From: Candidatus Sulfopaludibacter sp. SbA3
Lineage (GTDB): Bacteria > Acidobacteriota > Vicinamibacteria > Vicinamibacterales > UBA2999
NCBI GenBank assembly: GCA_945903265.1
Contig: CAMDNQ010000017.1
Coordinates: forward strand, 1-64,000
DNA: 64,000 nt
Direction of reading: 5' to 3'
Part shown: piece by piece, positions 43,794 through 53,174 of the stretch
How positions within the stretch are numbered: the first letter of the stretch is position 1
How the letters are laid out: the number at the start of each line of letters is the position of its first letter
Program-made: the position numbers and the translations under genes
The notes under the pieces: generated by a model
Databases searched by the model: none
What the model was told of the DNA's origin: nothing
What the model saw: only the letters and a program-made list of their open reading frames with translations

Positions 43794-44543
43794 TCAGTGC
43801 ACTCGCCGATCGACGTCGTTCGCGCGTCCGCCTGAGTAGACGTCGAACCGCCGCCGCATCTTGTTGATGCGCCATTTCAGGTAGCGGTACTTGATCTCCG
43901 AGACGATGTGCGTGCGGCCGCCGCCTTTGATGTAGAGATACGCCGCGACGAGCCCGCCCAGATGCGTGGTGTGCGCGATCCCGCCCCCCGACGCGCCCAT
44001 CGACGAGAGCAGCGAGATGGCGCCGATGATCATGACGAAATACTTCGCCGGAATCGGGAAGACGAAATACATGTAGATGGGCCGGTCGGGAAAATATCTC
44101 GCGTAACCGAGCAGGATCCCGTACACCGCACCCGACGCGCCGATCGTCAGCGAGTAATACAGCTCATTCCCAAACGACCAGGGCAGGAACGACAGCAACA
44201 GCGTCGTGACGGCGGCGCCTGCACCTGCGATGAAATAGAACTTCAGGAAGTACCGGGTGCCCCACATCCGTTCGAGCTCGACGCCGAACATCCAGAGCGC
44301 GAGCATGTTGAACAGGATGTGAAAGATCCCGCCGTGCAGGAACATGTACGTGAGCGGCTGCCAGATGGCGAAGCGCTCGAGGACATCCGCCGGACGGAGC
44401 CCCAGCTGCAGCGTGAGGGCTGGCAGCGCGAGCGACGCCAGAAATGCGGCGACGTTCACCGCGATCAGCGCCTTGACCGCGGGTGTCAGCGGACCTGGTC
44501 CGAAGGAATATGAGAACGATGACGTGGCTGGCGGGCGTCGCAT
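43794..44543 (-). CDS. Rhomboid intramembrane serine protease
   Basis: A 249-aa protein with six or seven helices. It has FLHGGIFHILFNMLALWMFG with the conserved HxxxN pair, the catalytic Ser in IGASGAVYGIL and the catalytic His in HTTHLGGLVAAYLY. It cleaves transmembrane substrates within the bilayer. The cytoplasmic C-terminal tail is strongly basic (KYRYLKWRINKMRRRF). It is 41 bp from the upstream MFS gene. Confidence 0.92.
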   Translation of the reverse strand: MRRPPATSSFSYSFGPGPLTPAVKALIAVNVAAFLASLALPALTLQLGLRPADVLERFAIWQPLTYMFLHGGIFHILFNMLALWMFGVELERMWGTRYFLKFYFIAGAGAAVTTLLLSFLPWSFGNELYYSLTIGASGAVYGILLGYARYFPDRPIYMYFVFPIPAKYFVMIIGAISLLSSMGASGGGIAHTTHLGGLVAAYLYIKGGGRTHIVSEIKYRYLKWRINKMRRRFDVYSGGRANDVDRRVH

Positions 44544-44584
44544 GAACTGGTAAGTCTTTCTCGATCAGTCTGTTCCAAAAGAGC

Positions 44585-45808
44585 TCAACGAGCAACATCC
44601 GTACCCGTAGGTTCCACGTTCCCGACGTCTGCGGCGCGCGGCGGCGTGTGTACGAGTTTTCCTGACGGCAACGGAGCGGCGCACACCGCGGCTGCGATGG
44701 GCATGAACGCCATGATGACGAGTGTGCGTTCGATTCCAATGCGATCCGCGAGCAGGCCGACAAACGGCACGACCATGCCGCCGACACCCCAGGCGAAGCC
44801 CATCATCAGTGATGAGACGGTTGCGGCGCTGACAGGGGCGATCATCTGGCCAAAGGTGACGTTGACGGGCAGCGTCGACTGAAGCATGAACCCGCCGATG
44901 GACACGAGGACGACAAATGTCCATCCCGATTGCAGCGGCGCCGCCACCAGAAACGGTACCGATAGGAGGAGCGAACAGATGATGACGTTCCTCGCGCCCC
45001 ATCTATCGGCGATGGGGCCTCCCAGAAAGCCGCCGACGCTGCTCATGAACAAATACGTGGCGCTCGCCAGCCCCGCTTCAGTAATCGACATGCCGCGGCG
45101 AGTCAGCATCACGGGCATGAACGTGGCAAAACTGAGCGCCGCGAGCGTCCGCAGGACGACGACGAGGTAGAGGAGCGTGAGCGGTTTGCGATAGGGCCGC
45201 AACGCCTGGAAGCCCTTGGACCCCACGTGCTCCTCGCGCGGCATTGGCGGAATGCGCGGCAGCACGATCGCGAGTATCGCCAGCGCCGGAAAAATCAGCA
45301 GCGCGATCCATGGAAGTCCGAAGCGCTCTGCTACCGGCGCGAACACCAGGGGGCCGAGCGAGAAGCCAATCGAGCCGCCCGTGATGTGAAACGACATCGC
45401 GAGGCCCTTGCGCGTGCCGCCGAGCTTGTGCGCGAGCGCCGCCGCCGGCGGATGAAAGGCCGACGCGCCGAGCCCGCCCACCACGAGCACGGCGGCGAGC
45501 GCGAGAGGCGTCGTTGCAAATCCGAGCAGTGGCAGGATGAGCACGGTGGCCAGCGGACCGGCGATGAGGAGCACCCGCGGGCGCCATTTGTCGGCGAGAT
45601 AGCCGAATCCAAGCTGCGCGACAGAGTTGGCAGTCAGGAAACACATCTGCAGCGTGCCCGCGGCAAACAGCGACAGATTCAGATGCGGAATGAGCAGCGG
45701 GAGCAGCGGCGCGTAGATGTTACTGAATCCGTCCACCAGAAAATGCGTGCCGGCGAGGAGCAGGACGGTCGGGTGCAGACCGAACGGCGTCTTCATGGAC
45801 GTCGTCAT
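44585..45808 (-). CDS. MFS transporter, fosmidomycin-resistance (Fsr)-like
   Basis: A 407-aa protein with 12 predicted helices. It begins LLLAGTHFLVDGFSNIYAPLLPLL, close to the N-terminus of Fsr-type exporters (THFxxDxxxxxxPxLLP), with FGYLADKWRPR (motif A), ASAFHPPAAALAHKLGG and PIADRWGARNVI in the second half. Fsr exports fosmidomycin; here the drug or metabolite is unknown. Its ATG overlaps the murJ stop by 4 bp, which ties it to the envelope gene. Confidence 0.88.
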   Translation of the reverse strand: MTTSMKTPFGLHPTVLLLAGTHFLVDGFSNIYAPLLPLLIPHLNLSLFAAGTLQMCFLTANSVAQLGFGYLADKWRPRVLLIAGPLATVLILPLLGFATTPLALAAVLVVGGLGASAFHPPAAALAHKLGGTRKGLAMSFHITGGSIGFSLGPLVFAPVAERFGLPWIALLIFPALAILAIVLPRIPPMPREEHVGSKGFQALRPYRKPLTLLYLVVVLRTLAALSFATFMPVMLTRRGMSITEAGLASATYLFMSSVGGFLGGPIADRWGARNVIICSLLLSVPFLVAAPLQSGWTFVVLVSIGGFMLQSTLPVNVTFGQMIAPVSAATVSSLMMGFAWGVGGMVVPFVGLLADRIGIERTLVIMAFMPIAAAVCAAPLPSGKLVHTPPRAADVGNVEPTGTDVAR

Positions 45809-47412
45809 GGAGCCGATCGTCGAAACCGTCTCGAGACGAGTGCGACACTTTCGCGGAACTCACGGATGCGCAGCGCGTGCGCCGCGGCAGCCAGCGACAG
45901 CAGCGATGCCCCGATCGTGAGGGTGAGACGGACGATTTGCGGGCCGATTCCCTGGCCTGGCAGCCATCGCATCGCCGCCGCATCCACACCGATGCACACG
46001 AGTCCCATGACCAGCGACGCGACGGCGATCTTGCCGAGCGAACCGATAATACGCGCGCCTTCGATGCCGCCGAGACTCCGGCGAAGGAGCACGATGAGCA
46101 CGACGGCATTGAAGAGAGCCGCGATCGACGTGCCGAGCGCGAGGCCGCGATAGCCCATCACGCGGACGAGCGCCAGATTGAGGATGGCGTTCACCGCCAC
46201 CGTCGCCACACTGACCAGGACGGGGGTCCGGTTCTGTTGCAGCGCGTAGAACACCGGCGACGAAATACGCACGATCGAATATCCGACGAGTCCGAGCGCA
46301 TAGAGTTGCAGCGCTCCCGCGGTGGCCAGCGTATCGCTGGCGGTGAACGCGCTGCGCTCGAAGATGACGCGCACGATCGGCTCCGCGAGCAGCATCAATC
46401 CGACCGTCGCCGGCACGTTCAGCATCAACATGAGCGACAGTCCGTCCGCCACAGTCTTGCGGACGCCGGGTCCGTCATCCTGTGCGGCATACCGCGAGAC
46501 GGCCGGCAGCGTGGCTGTGGCAATGGAGATGCCGAACAGGCCGATCGGGAGATACATCAGCCTGAACGCGTAGTTGAGCCACGACACGGCGCCCGTGCCC
46601 TGTCCGGTCGCCAGCACGGTGTTGACGAAGACATTGACCTGCGTGGCGGCGAGGCCAAGCGTCCCGGGGCCCATCAGGATCAGCACGCGGCGCAGGTTCT
46701 CGTCGCGCCAGTCGAGCATCGGCTTGTAGGAGTAGCCCTCGCGCCTGAGGACCGGCCACTGCAGCGCGAGCTGGGCCGCGCCGCCAATCAGCGATCCGAT
46801 GGCAATGCCGGCGATGGGAGGAAAGCCGAGGGCCGGCATCAGCGGTACCAGCAGCACCGCGCACGCAATGGTCGCCACGTTGTACATGGCGGGCGACAGC
46901 GCCGGAATGAAAAAGCGGTGCAGCGAGTTCAGCATCCCCATGCACGCGGCCGCAATCGCCACGAACGTGAGGAACGGAAGCATCAGGCGGGTGAGAAAGA
47001 CGGTCAGTTCCAGCTTACCCGGCACCGCGCGGTACGCGCCGGCGAACAGTCCCACCAGGGGTTCGGCAAACACCATCCCGATCACGACCAGGATTCCCGT
47101 GATCACGATGAGCCCGTTGATGACGTTGTTCGCGAGCCGCCACGCCGACGGCTTTCCGGCCTGTGTCAGGTGGCGCGTGAACGTCGGCACGAAGGCGCTG
47201 CTCATGGCCCCCTCGGCGAACAGGTCCCGCACGAGATTCGGGATTCTGTACGCGACGTTGTACGCGTCCATGGCGTTGCCGGCGCCGAACAGCGCGGCCA
47301 GCACCTGTTCGCGGACGACGCCGAGAATCCGGCTCGTCATCGTCGCCGCTCCGGCGGACGCGGCGGACCGCGCGAGTGTGGAGGTTGAAGAGGACGGAGA
47401 GCTAGGCGCCAA
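45805..47412 (-). CDS. murJ: Lipid II flippase MurJ
   Basis: A 535-aa MATE/MOP-fold membrane protein with about 14 helices. The N-terminal LARSAASAGAATMTSRILG is typical of MurJ/MviN, followed by RIPNLVRDLFAEGAMSSAFVPTFTR, which includes conserved Arg residues that line the lipid II cavity. It moves lipid II across the inner membrane for peptidoglycan assembly. The start at 47412 is TTG, overlapping yqeY by 11 bp; the later ATG at 47340 would cut into the conserved N-terminus. Confidence 0.93.
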   Translation of the reverse strand: MAPSSPSSSTSTLARSAASAGAATMTSRILGVVREQVLAALFGAGNAMDAYNVAYRIPNLVRDLFAEGAMSSAFVPTFTRHLTQAGKPSAWRLANNVINGLIVITGILVVIGMVFAEPLVGLFAGAYRAVPGKLELTVFLTRLMLPFLTFVAIAAACMGMLNSLHRFFIPALSPAMYNVATIACAVLLVPLMPALGFPPIAGIAIGSLIGGAAQLALQWPVLRREGYSYKPMLDWRDENLRRVLILMGPGTLGLAATQVNVFVNTVLATGQGTGAVSWLNYAFRLMYLPIGLFGISIATATLPAVSRYAAQDDGPGVRKTVADGLSLMLMLNVPATVGLMLLAEPIVRVIFERSAFTASDTLATAGALQLYALGLVGYSIVRISSPVFYALQQNRTPVLVSVATVAVNAILNLALVRVMGYRGLALGTSIAALFNAVVLIVLLRRSLGGIEGARIIGSLGKIAVASLVMGLVCIGVDAAAMRWLPGQGIGPQIVRLTLTIGASLLSLAAAAHALRIREFRESVALVSRRFRRSAP

Positions 47413-47851
47413 GCGTGCGGCGAACCGCTTCGTTGATCGTTTTGCCGTCCGCGTTCTTGCCCGCGAGCCGGGGCATGACGGCCTTCATGACCTTGCCGAT
47501 GTCCTTCGCGGACGCCGCGCCGGTCTCGGCGATAGCCGCGGCCACCGCAGCCTCGATCTCCTCGACGCTCGCGGCTGGCGGCAGGTACTCCTCGAGCACG
47601 CGGATCTCGGCGGTCTCCTTGTCTACCAGATCCGCGCGGCCCGCTTTCGAGAACTGTTCGATCGAGTCGCGGCGCTGTTTCACCAGCGAGCCCAGCACCT
47701 GCAGCACCTCGGCATCCTCGAGGCTGCGGCTCTTCTCGACCTCTTTGTTCATGATGGCCGCCTTGACCATGCGCAGCGCGGAGAGACGGGGCGCGTCTTT
47801 CGCCTTCATCGCCGCGGAAATCTCCGCGTTCACCTTTTCAGTCAGCGTCAT
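47402..47851 (-). CDS. yqeY: GatB/YqeY-domain protein
   Basis: A 149-aa, all-helical protein of the YqeY family: MKAKDAPRLSALRMVKAAI, a central EEYLPPAAS turn and DIGKVMKAVMPRLAGKNADGK at the C-terminus. The fold matches the tail domain of GatB, which binds tRNA, but the stand-alone role is unknown. It is followed directly by murJ and the MFS gene in one operon. Confidence 0.92.
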   Translation of the reverse strand: MTLTEKVNAEISAAMKAKDAPRLSALRMVKAAIMNKEVEKSRSLEDAEVLQVLGSLVKQRRDSIEQFSKAGRADLVDKETAEIRVLEEYLPPAASVEEIEAAVAAAIAETGAASAKDIGKVMKAVMPRLAGKNADGKTINEAVRRTLGA

Positions 47852-47952
47852 GTCTCAATGGCCCTGGTTGGAATTGCCGTACATGCCAAACCGATCGATT
47901 TCTGACATGGGAGAACGGAACCAGATCCCAACGCAGGAGCTGGAAGTTCTCG

Positions 47953-48693
47953 TTATTGTACGCGGTTCGGTTGTGCTGGCTGCTGACGCGGCACGGGTGA
48001 AATGACGCCCGGCATCGTCGATGATCCCGCGGGAATGCCGAACGGATTCGTCGGGGTGCCGACGACCGTGATACCGGGCTGGTCCTCGGTTGCCTCTTCG
48101 GCATCCTGGGTTCCGCCCGCGACAGGCACGGGGCCCCGAATCAGCGGCTGCGGCATCACTCCGGGGAACTGCGGCGGGATGGTCTGATTCGCTGCGTCGT
48201 CGGCCGAGACATCGTCTGGAACGCCGTCGACTTGATCCTGCGGCTGCTGTGGCCGCGCCAGTACGGGACGCGGCAGCACCGGCCGTGGGCCCGGGGCGGC
48301 CGCGGCGGCAGTGGGCGGCGCATTTCTGGGCGCGACACTCGTCGGCAGGATCATGATGCGGTCGTACGCGGACGCGCCGGCGGTACCGGTACGGCGCGGC
48401 CCCAGCATGTAGCCGGCGACATTGCGCAACACGATGTCGAGCGCCTGACCTTCAGGAACGTTCGTCAGTTCCAGCGTCACCGGCGCACCGGCCACGCGGT
48501 CCCCGTTGACGATCGTCGCGCCGCCCAGACGCGCCCATTCGGCCAGGATGGCGCGGACCGGCGCGTTCTGCGCGCGCAGCGAGACGAGGCCGTTGGAAAA
48601 CTGGAGGTTGACGGCCTGCTGCCCGTACGCTGGCCAGGCGCCGACGACCGAAGCAACGAACAGGGCCCCCACGGCCAAAAACCTGATTGTCAT
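47953..48693 (-). CDS. Exported protein with secretin/TonB short N-terminal-like domain and Pro-rich tail
   Basis: A 246-aa protein with ATG at 48693 and signal peptide (RFLAVGALFVASVVGAWPAYG). Residues 28-105 look like an STN/secretin N0 domain: LQFSNGLVSLRAQNAPVRA, then TLELTNVPEGQALDIVLRNV. The remainder is low-complexity, Pro/Ala/Gln-rich. No secretin pore domain or other pilus gene is adjacent, so it may be an accessory or pilotin-like protein. The 101 bp between it and yqeY hold nothing else convincing. Confidence 0.75.
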   Translation of the reverse strand: MTIRFLAVGALFVASVVGAWPAYGQQAVNLQFSNGLVSLRAQNAPVRAILAEWARLGGATIVNGDRVAGAPVTLELTNVPEGQALDIVLRNVAGYMLGPRRTGTAGASAYDRIMILPTSVAPRNAPPTAAAAAPGPRPVLPRPVLARPQQPQDQVDGVPDDVSADDAANQTIPPQFPGVMPQPLIRGPVPVAGGTQDAEEATEDQPGITVVGTPTNPFGIPAGSSTMPGVISPVPRQQPAQPNRVQ

Positions 48694-48748
48694 GTGAGTC
48701 TTCAGTATACGACGCCGAATGACCCCCGCCGGCCGGGTGTTCGAGCGG

Positions 48749-49714
48749 TTACGGACGCGTCCGGAAGTATTCGATGACGCGTTCGATAATCTCGTCGAGG
48801 CCGACTTCGGGCTCGTAGCCAATGAGGTTTCGCAGTTTCGACAGGTCCGGCAGGCGCCGGGGCATGTCCTCGAATCCTTCCTCATAGGCCTGATCGTAGG
48901 GAATCAGCTGGATTGGCGACCGGCTGCCGGTCGCTGCCTTCACACGGTCGGCCAGGTCACGCATCGATATCTCACCGGTGTTGCCGATGTTGAACACCTC
49001 GCCGACGGCGCGGGGTTCCGACGCCAGCGTGACCAGCGCCCGGACGACGTCGCTGACATCCGTGAAGCTCCGAGACTGGGTGCCATCGCCGAACACGGTG
49101 ATGGGACTTCCCGCCAGGGCCTGGCGGACAAACGTGGGCAGCACCATGCCGTACTGGCCCGTCTGCCGCGGGCCGACGGTATTGAACAGCCGCACGACTA
49201 CCACGGGCAGCTTCTTTTCCTTCCAGTATGCGAGCGCGAGGAACTCGTCGATCATCTTGCTGCACGCGTACGCCCATCGGTTCTTGGAGGACGGCCCGAG
49301 CACCACGTCGGCGCTCTCCCGGAACGGCACCTCCGTGCTCTTGCCGTACACCTCGGACGTGGAGGCGATGAAGACCAGCTTCTTCTTCTTGTTGGCGTGC
49401 TTCAGGACGACCTCCGTCCCGTGGACGTTGGTCTCGATGGTATGGACCGGCTGCTCGACGATCAGTTTCACCCCGACTGCCGCGGCGAGGTGGAACACTA
49501 CGTCGCTCCGATCGATCATCTCGGCGAGCAGCGGCTCGTTGGTGACCGTATCGACGACGTACGAAAAGCCGGCCTGGCCCTTGAGATGCGCGATGTTGTC
49601 GATGGAGCCGGTGGAGAGATTGTCGAGAACGCTGACCTCGTGTCCGAGTGCGAGCAGACGCTCGGCGAGGTGGGAGCCGACGAACCCGGCTCCGCCGGTG
49701 ATGAGTGTTCTCAC
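48749..49714 (-). CDS. NAD-dependent sugar-nucleotide epimerase/dehydratase (1)
   Basis: A 321-aa extended [18 protein letters not shown], then [25 protein letters not shown] (YxxxK), [15 protein letters not shown] and [10 protein letters not shown]. It is closest in pattern to UDP-glucuronate decarboxylase or UDP-glucose 4-epimerase; the substrate is uncertain. GTG 49714 overlaps the stop of the second epimerase (GTGA). It is the last gene of the surface-sugar cluster. Confidence 0.88.
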   Translation of the reverse strand: MRTLITGGAGFVGSHLAERLLALGHEVSVLDNLSTGSIDNIAHLKGQAGFSYVVDTVTNEPLLAEMIDRSDVVFHLAAAVGVKLIVEQPVHTIETNVHGTEVVLKHANKKKKLVFIASTSEVYGKSTEVPFRESADVVLGPSSKNRWAYACSKMIDEFLALAYWKEKKLPVVVVRLFNTVGPRQTGQYGMVLPTFVRQALAGSPITVFGDGTQSRSFTDVSDVVRALVTLASEPRAVGEVFNIGNTGEISMRDLADRVKAATGSRSPIQLIPYDQAYEEGFEDMPRRLPDLSKLRNLIGYEPEVGLDEIIERVIEYFRTRP

Positions 49715-50745
49715 AGGGTGACTGGCGATTCCGCGGCCGTGACGTAGTGGTTCATGTGGGTCCGGTAGTAGGGAATGGTGCGCTCGAAGCCCTCGCGCAG
49801 TGTCGTCGTGGGCTTCCAGCCGAGTGTGCGGGCGATACGCGATGAATCCGCGTAGAAGTCGCCGATATCGATGGCCTTCTTTTCCGGAGGCCATTCGACA
49901 AATCTGAAACGTCCCGTGCCCGCGACCGTGATCAGCAGCTCCACGAGGTCGCGGTGCGCGATCGGCGCCGTGCCGCCGACATTGAACACCTGCCCGTTCG
50001 ACAGGTCGCTCGCGCCCGCCCGCAGGAAGGCGTCGGCCGCATCCTCGACGAAGACGAAGTCCCGCAGCTGCGAGCCGTCTCCGTAGATCTGGATCTCCCG
50101 GTCTTCGATCGCCAGTCGAATAAACCACGCGATGAAGCCCTGGCGGTTGTGCTTGATCAGGTGCCGCGGTCCGAACACGTTCGTAAGCCGCAGCGAGCAG
50201 GCGCGTACTCCGAAGACGTCGTTGTACATCAGGTGGTAGTACTCGCCCGCCGCCTTGTTGATGCCATTGACGTCGATCGGCTTCACCAGATGCTGCTCGG
50301 TGACGGGCAGCAGGTCGGGGCGGCCGTAGACCTGCCGGGTGCCGGCGTACACCACCTTGGTTCCCGCGTTGTAGCGCCGGCATGCCTCGAGGATGAAGAG
50401 CTGGCTCTTGCAGTTGATCTCCAGGTCGGTGACCGGATCCTCCATGCTGTCGATGTGGCTGACCTGCCCGGCCAGGTTGAAGATCACGTCCTGCTCGCGC
50501 ACGAGATAGTTCATCGTGCTCTGCTGGCGGACATCCGCGATGTTGACGTGGACCCGATCTTCGATGCCGTGAATGTTGAACAGGTTGCCGCCGTAATCGG
50601 GAATCAGCGAATCCACGATCAGGACCCTGGCGCCGAGGTCCACGAGCTGGCGGGCGAGGGTGCTGCCGATGAACCCCAGGCCGCCGGTGATCATCACGCG
50701 TCGGTCGCGGTAAAACGACCTGTGGTCGCCGGCCGGCACGCTCAT
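49711..50745 (-). CDS. NAD-dependent sugar-nucleotide epimerase/dehydratase (2)
   Basis: A 344-aa extended [67 protein letters not shown] and [13 protein letters not shown]. At the YxxxK position the neighbourhood reads [12 protein letters not shown]: Asn-rich with K but no Tyr four before it (N in its place), so catalytic competence in the usual way is uncertain. It overlaps the first glycosyltransferase stop by 4 bp (ATGA) and probably makes the sugar donor for this cluster. Confidence 0.82.
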   Translation of the reverse strand: MSVPAGDHRSFYRDRRVMITGGLGFIGSTLARQLVDLGARVLIVDSLIPDYGGNLFNIHGIEDRVHVNIADVRQQSTMNYLVREQDVIFNLAGQVSHIDSMEDPVTDLEINCKSQLFILEACRRYNAGTKVVYAGTRQVYGRPDLLPVTEQHLVKPIDVNGINKAAGEYYHLMYNDVFGVRACSLRLTNVFGPRHLIKHNRQGFIAWFIRLAIEDREIQIYGDGSQLRDFVFVEDAADAFLRAGASDLSNGQVFNVGGTAPIAHRDLVELLITVAGTGRFRFVEWPPEKKAIDIGDFYADSSRIARTLGWKPTTTLREGFERTIPYYRTHMNHYVTAAESPVTL

Positions 50746-51539
50746 CGCTTGATCGATTCCGGCGGGGGCGTGCTCCGAATCGTCGGATTGCGGAGAAGCA
50801 CGTGCGCCGATTGCCGACCCCCGCCGAGCACCACCAGGTGGATCCACAGTTTCAGCACGTCGACGATGGTCGAGAACACGCGCCGGAAGTTGAAGAACTG
50901 CGACTGGCCGTGTGTGCGGTGATAGTGGTGGACCGGCACTTCGACAATGCGGAAGCCCGCGTCCTGGATCTTCCGCATCATCTCGAGACAGATGACGCCC
51001 GTGTCGCGCTCGAGCCTGACGCGATTGAAGATCTCGCGACGCATCAGACGGAAGTCGCAATCGACGTCGCGGACCCGGAGCCTGAACAGCAGCTTGACGG
51101 CATGGTGATACACACGGCCGATGACGATCCGGTGGATCGGGTCCGATCGGCTGATCTTGTAGCCGTTGACGACGTCCACATCCGGCGTGAGCCGCTGCCA
51201 CAGCGCTTCGAGCTCCGTCGGGTCGTACTGGGCGTCGCCATCCGTGTACGCGATCAGATCCTTCGTGGCCGCGGCGAAGCCGGTGCGCAGCGCGCCGCCG
51301 TAACCCCGGTTCTTCGGGTGATGAATGGCGCGCACCTGCGGGTACGTGCGCGTGAGCTCGTCGGCGATCTCGCGCGTGGTGTCGCTGCTGCCGTCGTTGA
51401 CGACGATCACTTCGAAGTCGGGCGTAAGGCGTGACGCGACCTGCACCGCGCGGATCACGAGGCTCTCGATCGTCCCGCTGTCGTTGTAGGCGGGAAAAAA
51501 GACGGTGAGGCTGGGTGTGCGCGGGACGTCTGCCGCCAT
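50742..51539 (-). CDS. GT2-family glycosyltransferase (1)
   Basis: A 265-aa inverting transferase: LTVFFPAYNDSGTIESL, VIVVNDGSSDTT, NRGYGGALRTGF, TDGDAQYDPTE (DxD-like metal site), CDFRLMRREIF, then an amphipathic C-terminal region ending near FFNFRRVFSTIVDVLKLW. It resembles dolichyl-phosphate glucose/mannose synthase-like enzymes acting on polyprenyl phosphate. ATG 51539 is favoured; an in-frame GTG at 51584 exists. It is followed by the epimerase with a 4-bp overlap. Confidence 0.88.
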   Translation of the reverse strand: MAADVPRTPSLTVFFPAYNDSGTIESLVIRAVQVASRLTPDFEVIVVNDGSSDTTREIADELTRTYPQVRAIHHPKNRGYGGALRTGFAAATKDLIAYTDGDAQYDPTELEALWQRLTPDVDVVNGYKISRSDPIHRIVIGRVYHHAVKLLFRLRVRDVDCDFRLMRREIFNRVRLERDTGVICLEMMRKIQDAGFRIVEVPVHHYHRTHGQSQFFNFRRVFSTIVDVLKLWIHLVVLGGGRQSAHVLLRNPTIRSTPPPESIKR

Positions 51540-51591
51540 GGAGGAATTGCCACGCGCATCGTAGCGCGGAAGGAACCCCGTCACAAGGCGA

Positions 51592-52296
51592 TCACGGCCG
51601 TCCCCGGCCTTTCAATCGCCACGGCAGCAGGGCGGATTCGACGATGACGCCGCCCGACAGCTTCGACGCGCCGGCGCGCCGTTCCGTGAACGTGATCGGC
51701 ACCTCGGCGATGCGGCATCCGGCGCGCGCGGCCAGCCAGGCCATTTCGACGAGGAACGCATATCCGTTCGACGTGATTCCGCGCAGCGCGATGCGCTGCA
51801 GCGCCTCGCGCCGCCAGCAGCGGAAGCCGCTCGTACAGTCGCGCGCGTCGAGACCCGTAATCGCGCGCACGTAGCGGTTGGCGAAGGCACTCAACAGCAC
51901 CCGCCGCCGCGCCCAGTTCTTGATTCTTCCGCCGGGAACGTAACGCGACCCGATGACGAGATCGGCTGCCTCCGCCCGGGCCATCAGCCGCGGAAGGTCG
52001 GCAGGATCGTGCGACAGGTCGGCGTCCATCTGGCAGATCAGCGCGGCATCCGTCTCGAGGGCCCGCAGCATGCCATCGACATACGAGCGGCCAAGACCGC
52101 GCGGTCCGCTGCGGTGCATTACCTCGATGCGATCGGGCCGCGCCTGCGCGAGTGTGTCCGCGACGGCGCCCGTGCCGTCGGGCGACCCGTCGTCCACGAC
52201 GAGGATCGTGACGTCCGGCAGCGCGAGAAGCGCCCCGACGAGGACCGGAAGATTGTCCTGCTCGTTGTAGGTCGGCAGGATGACGAGTGTCTTCAT
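51592..52296 (-). CDS. GT2-family polyprenol-phosphate mannosyltransferase-like (2)
   Basis: A 234-aa enzyme very like Dpm1/Ppm1: ILPTYNEQDNLPVLV, VVDDGSPDGTG, HRSGPRGLGRSYVDG, QMDADLSHDPADL (DxD), GSRYVPGGRIKNW, DCTSGFRCWRREAL and ITFTERRAGASKLSGG. It should load mannose, or another sugar, on polyprenyl phosphate. It lacks the C-terminal membrane helices that the neighbour at 52293 has. Its ATG overlaps that gene's stop. Confidence 0.9.
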   Translation of the reverse strand: MKTLVILPTYNEQDNLPVLVGALLALPDVTILVVDDGSPDGTGAVADTLAQARPDRIEVMHRSGPRGLGRSYVDGMLRALETDAALICQMDADLSHDPADLPRLMARAEAADLVIGSRYVPGGRIKNWARRRVLLSAFANRYVRAITGLDARDCTSGFRCWRREALQRIALRGITSNGYAFLVEMAWLAARAGCRIAEVPITFTERRAGASKLSGGVIVESALLPWRLKGRGRP

Positions 52297-53162
52297 GCCT
52301 CTGTCGAGTGCCGCGAGTATCGCAGCGCCGCGATCTGCTCGGAGACGAGGCCCACCAGGAAGACCAGCGCCGCGAAGAGGATCAGGATCACCGCGCCGTT
52401 CGGAATGCGTCCGTTGAAGGCGACGTTCCAGACGCCGTACCCCGTCCCCGCCAGCAGCGGAACGACGCTGAGCGGGCCGAAGACGCGGAGCGGGCTGAAG
52501 AGCGTCGCAAGCTTCAGGAGGATCACGAAGAACCGCGCACCGTCGCGGGCGAAGTGAATCTTGGAGTGGCCGGCGCGACGTCCCGCCGCAATCGGATGAA
52601 ACGTCACGTTGTAGCCGGCGCGGACGAAGGCGAGCGTCGTGGTCGTCGGCGTCGAGAAGCCGTTCGGCAGCAGGTGCAGGAATTCCTGCAGGCAGTCGCG
52701 GCGCGCGGCGCGGAATCCCGACGTCAGATCCGGAATCGGCCGCGCCGTGATGTATCCCGCCAGCCAGTTCAGGACGGCATTGCCGGCGCGCCGTGACCGC
52801 GTCGCCTGTGTCGCCGGCGTGCGGGCGGCGATCACGAGGTCGTAGTCGCCCAGCCGCTCGACGATCGCGACGGCGAGGTCGGGTGCATGCTGGCCGTCGC
52901 CGTCGAGAATCAGCACGTACGGCGCCGACGCGCCGCGTATTCCGCTCTTCACCGCGGCGCCGTTGCCCTTGTTGTACGGATGACGGATGACCCGCGCGCC
53001 CGCCGTGCGCGCTGCCTCTCCCGTGCCATCCGTCGACCCGTCGTCGATGACGATGATCTCGTGCCAGCTCGCGCAGGCGCGGAGACCGGACACGATCGCC
53101 CCGATCGTGTCCGCTTCGTCGAGAGCGGGGATGACGACCGAAACGGTTGAAGGATCAGCCAC
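52293..53162 (-). CDS. Membrane-anchored GT2-family glycosyltransferase (3)
   Basis: A 289-aa protein. The GT2 domain (1-215) has SVVIPALDEADTIG, IVIDDGSTDGTG, YNKGNGAAVKSG and LDGDGQHAPDL (DxD); two C-terminal transmembrane helices (about 222-245 and 252-275) follow, as in ArnC/GtrB-type polyprenyl-phosphate glycosyltransferases. It would transfer a hexose from a nucleotide sugar to the lipid carrier at the inner face. It is 12 bp after ychF, and the first transferase of the cluster to be transcribed. Confidence 0.9.
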   Translation of the reverse strand: MADPSTVSVVIPALDEADTIGAIVSGLRACASWHEIIVIDDGSTDGTGEAARTAGARVIRHPYNKGNGAAVKSGIRGASAPYVLILDGDGQHAPDLAVAIVERLGDYDLVIAARTPATQATRSRRAGNAVLNWLAGYITARPIPDLTSGFRAARRDCLQEFLHLLPNGFSTPTTTTLAFVRAGYNVTFHPIAAGRRAGHSKIHFARDGARFFVILLKLATLFSPLRVFGPLSVVPLLAGTGYGVWNVAFNGRIPNGAVILILFAALVFLVGLVSEQIAALRYSRHSTEA

Positions 53163-53174
53163 GCAGGCCGGCCG

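Noticed and set aside
45877-47388. Long plus-strand frame (503 codons) rich in Arg, His, Glu and Gln
   Set aside because: It is antisense to murJ; the composition is that of a GC-rich shadow frame and no domain is seen.
47855-47908. 17-codon frame ending 3 bp before the yqeY start
   Set aside because: It has no ribosome-binding site and no conservation evidence; could be a leader peptide but cannot be supported.
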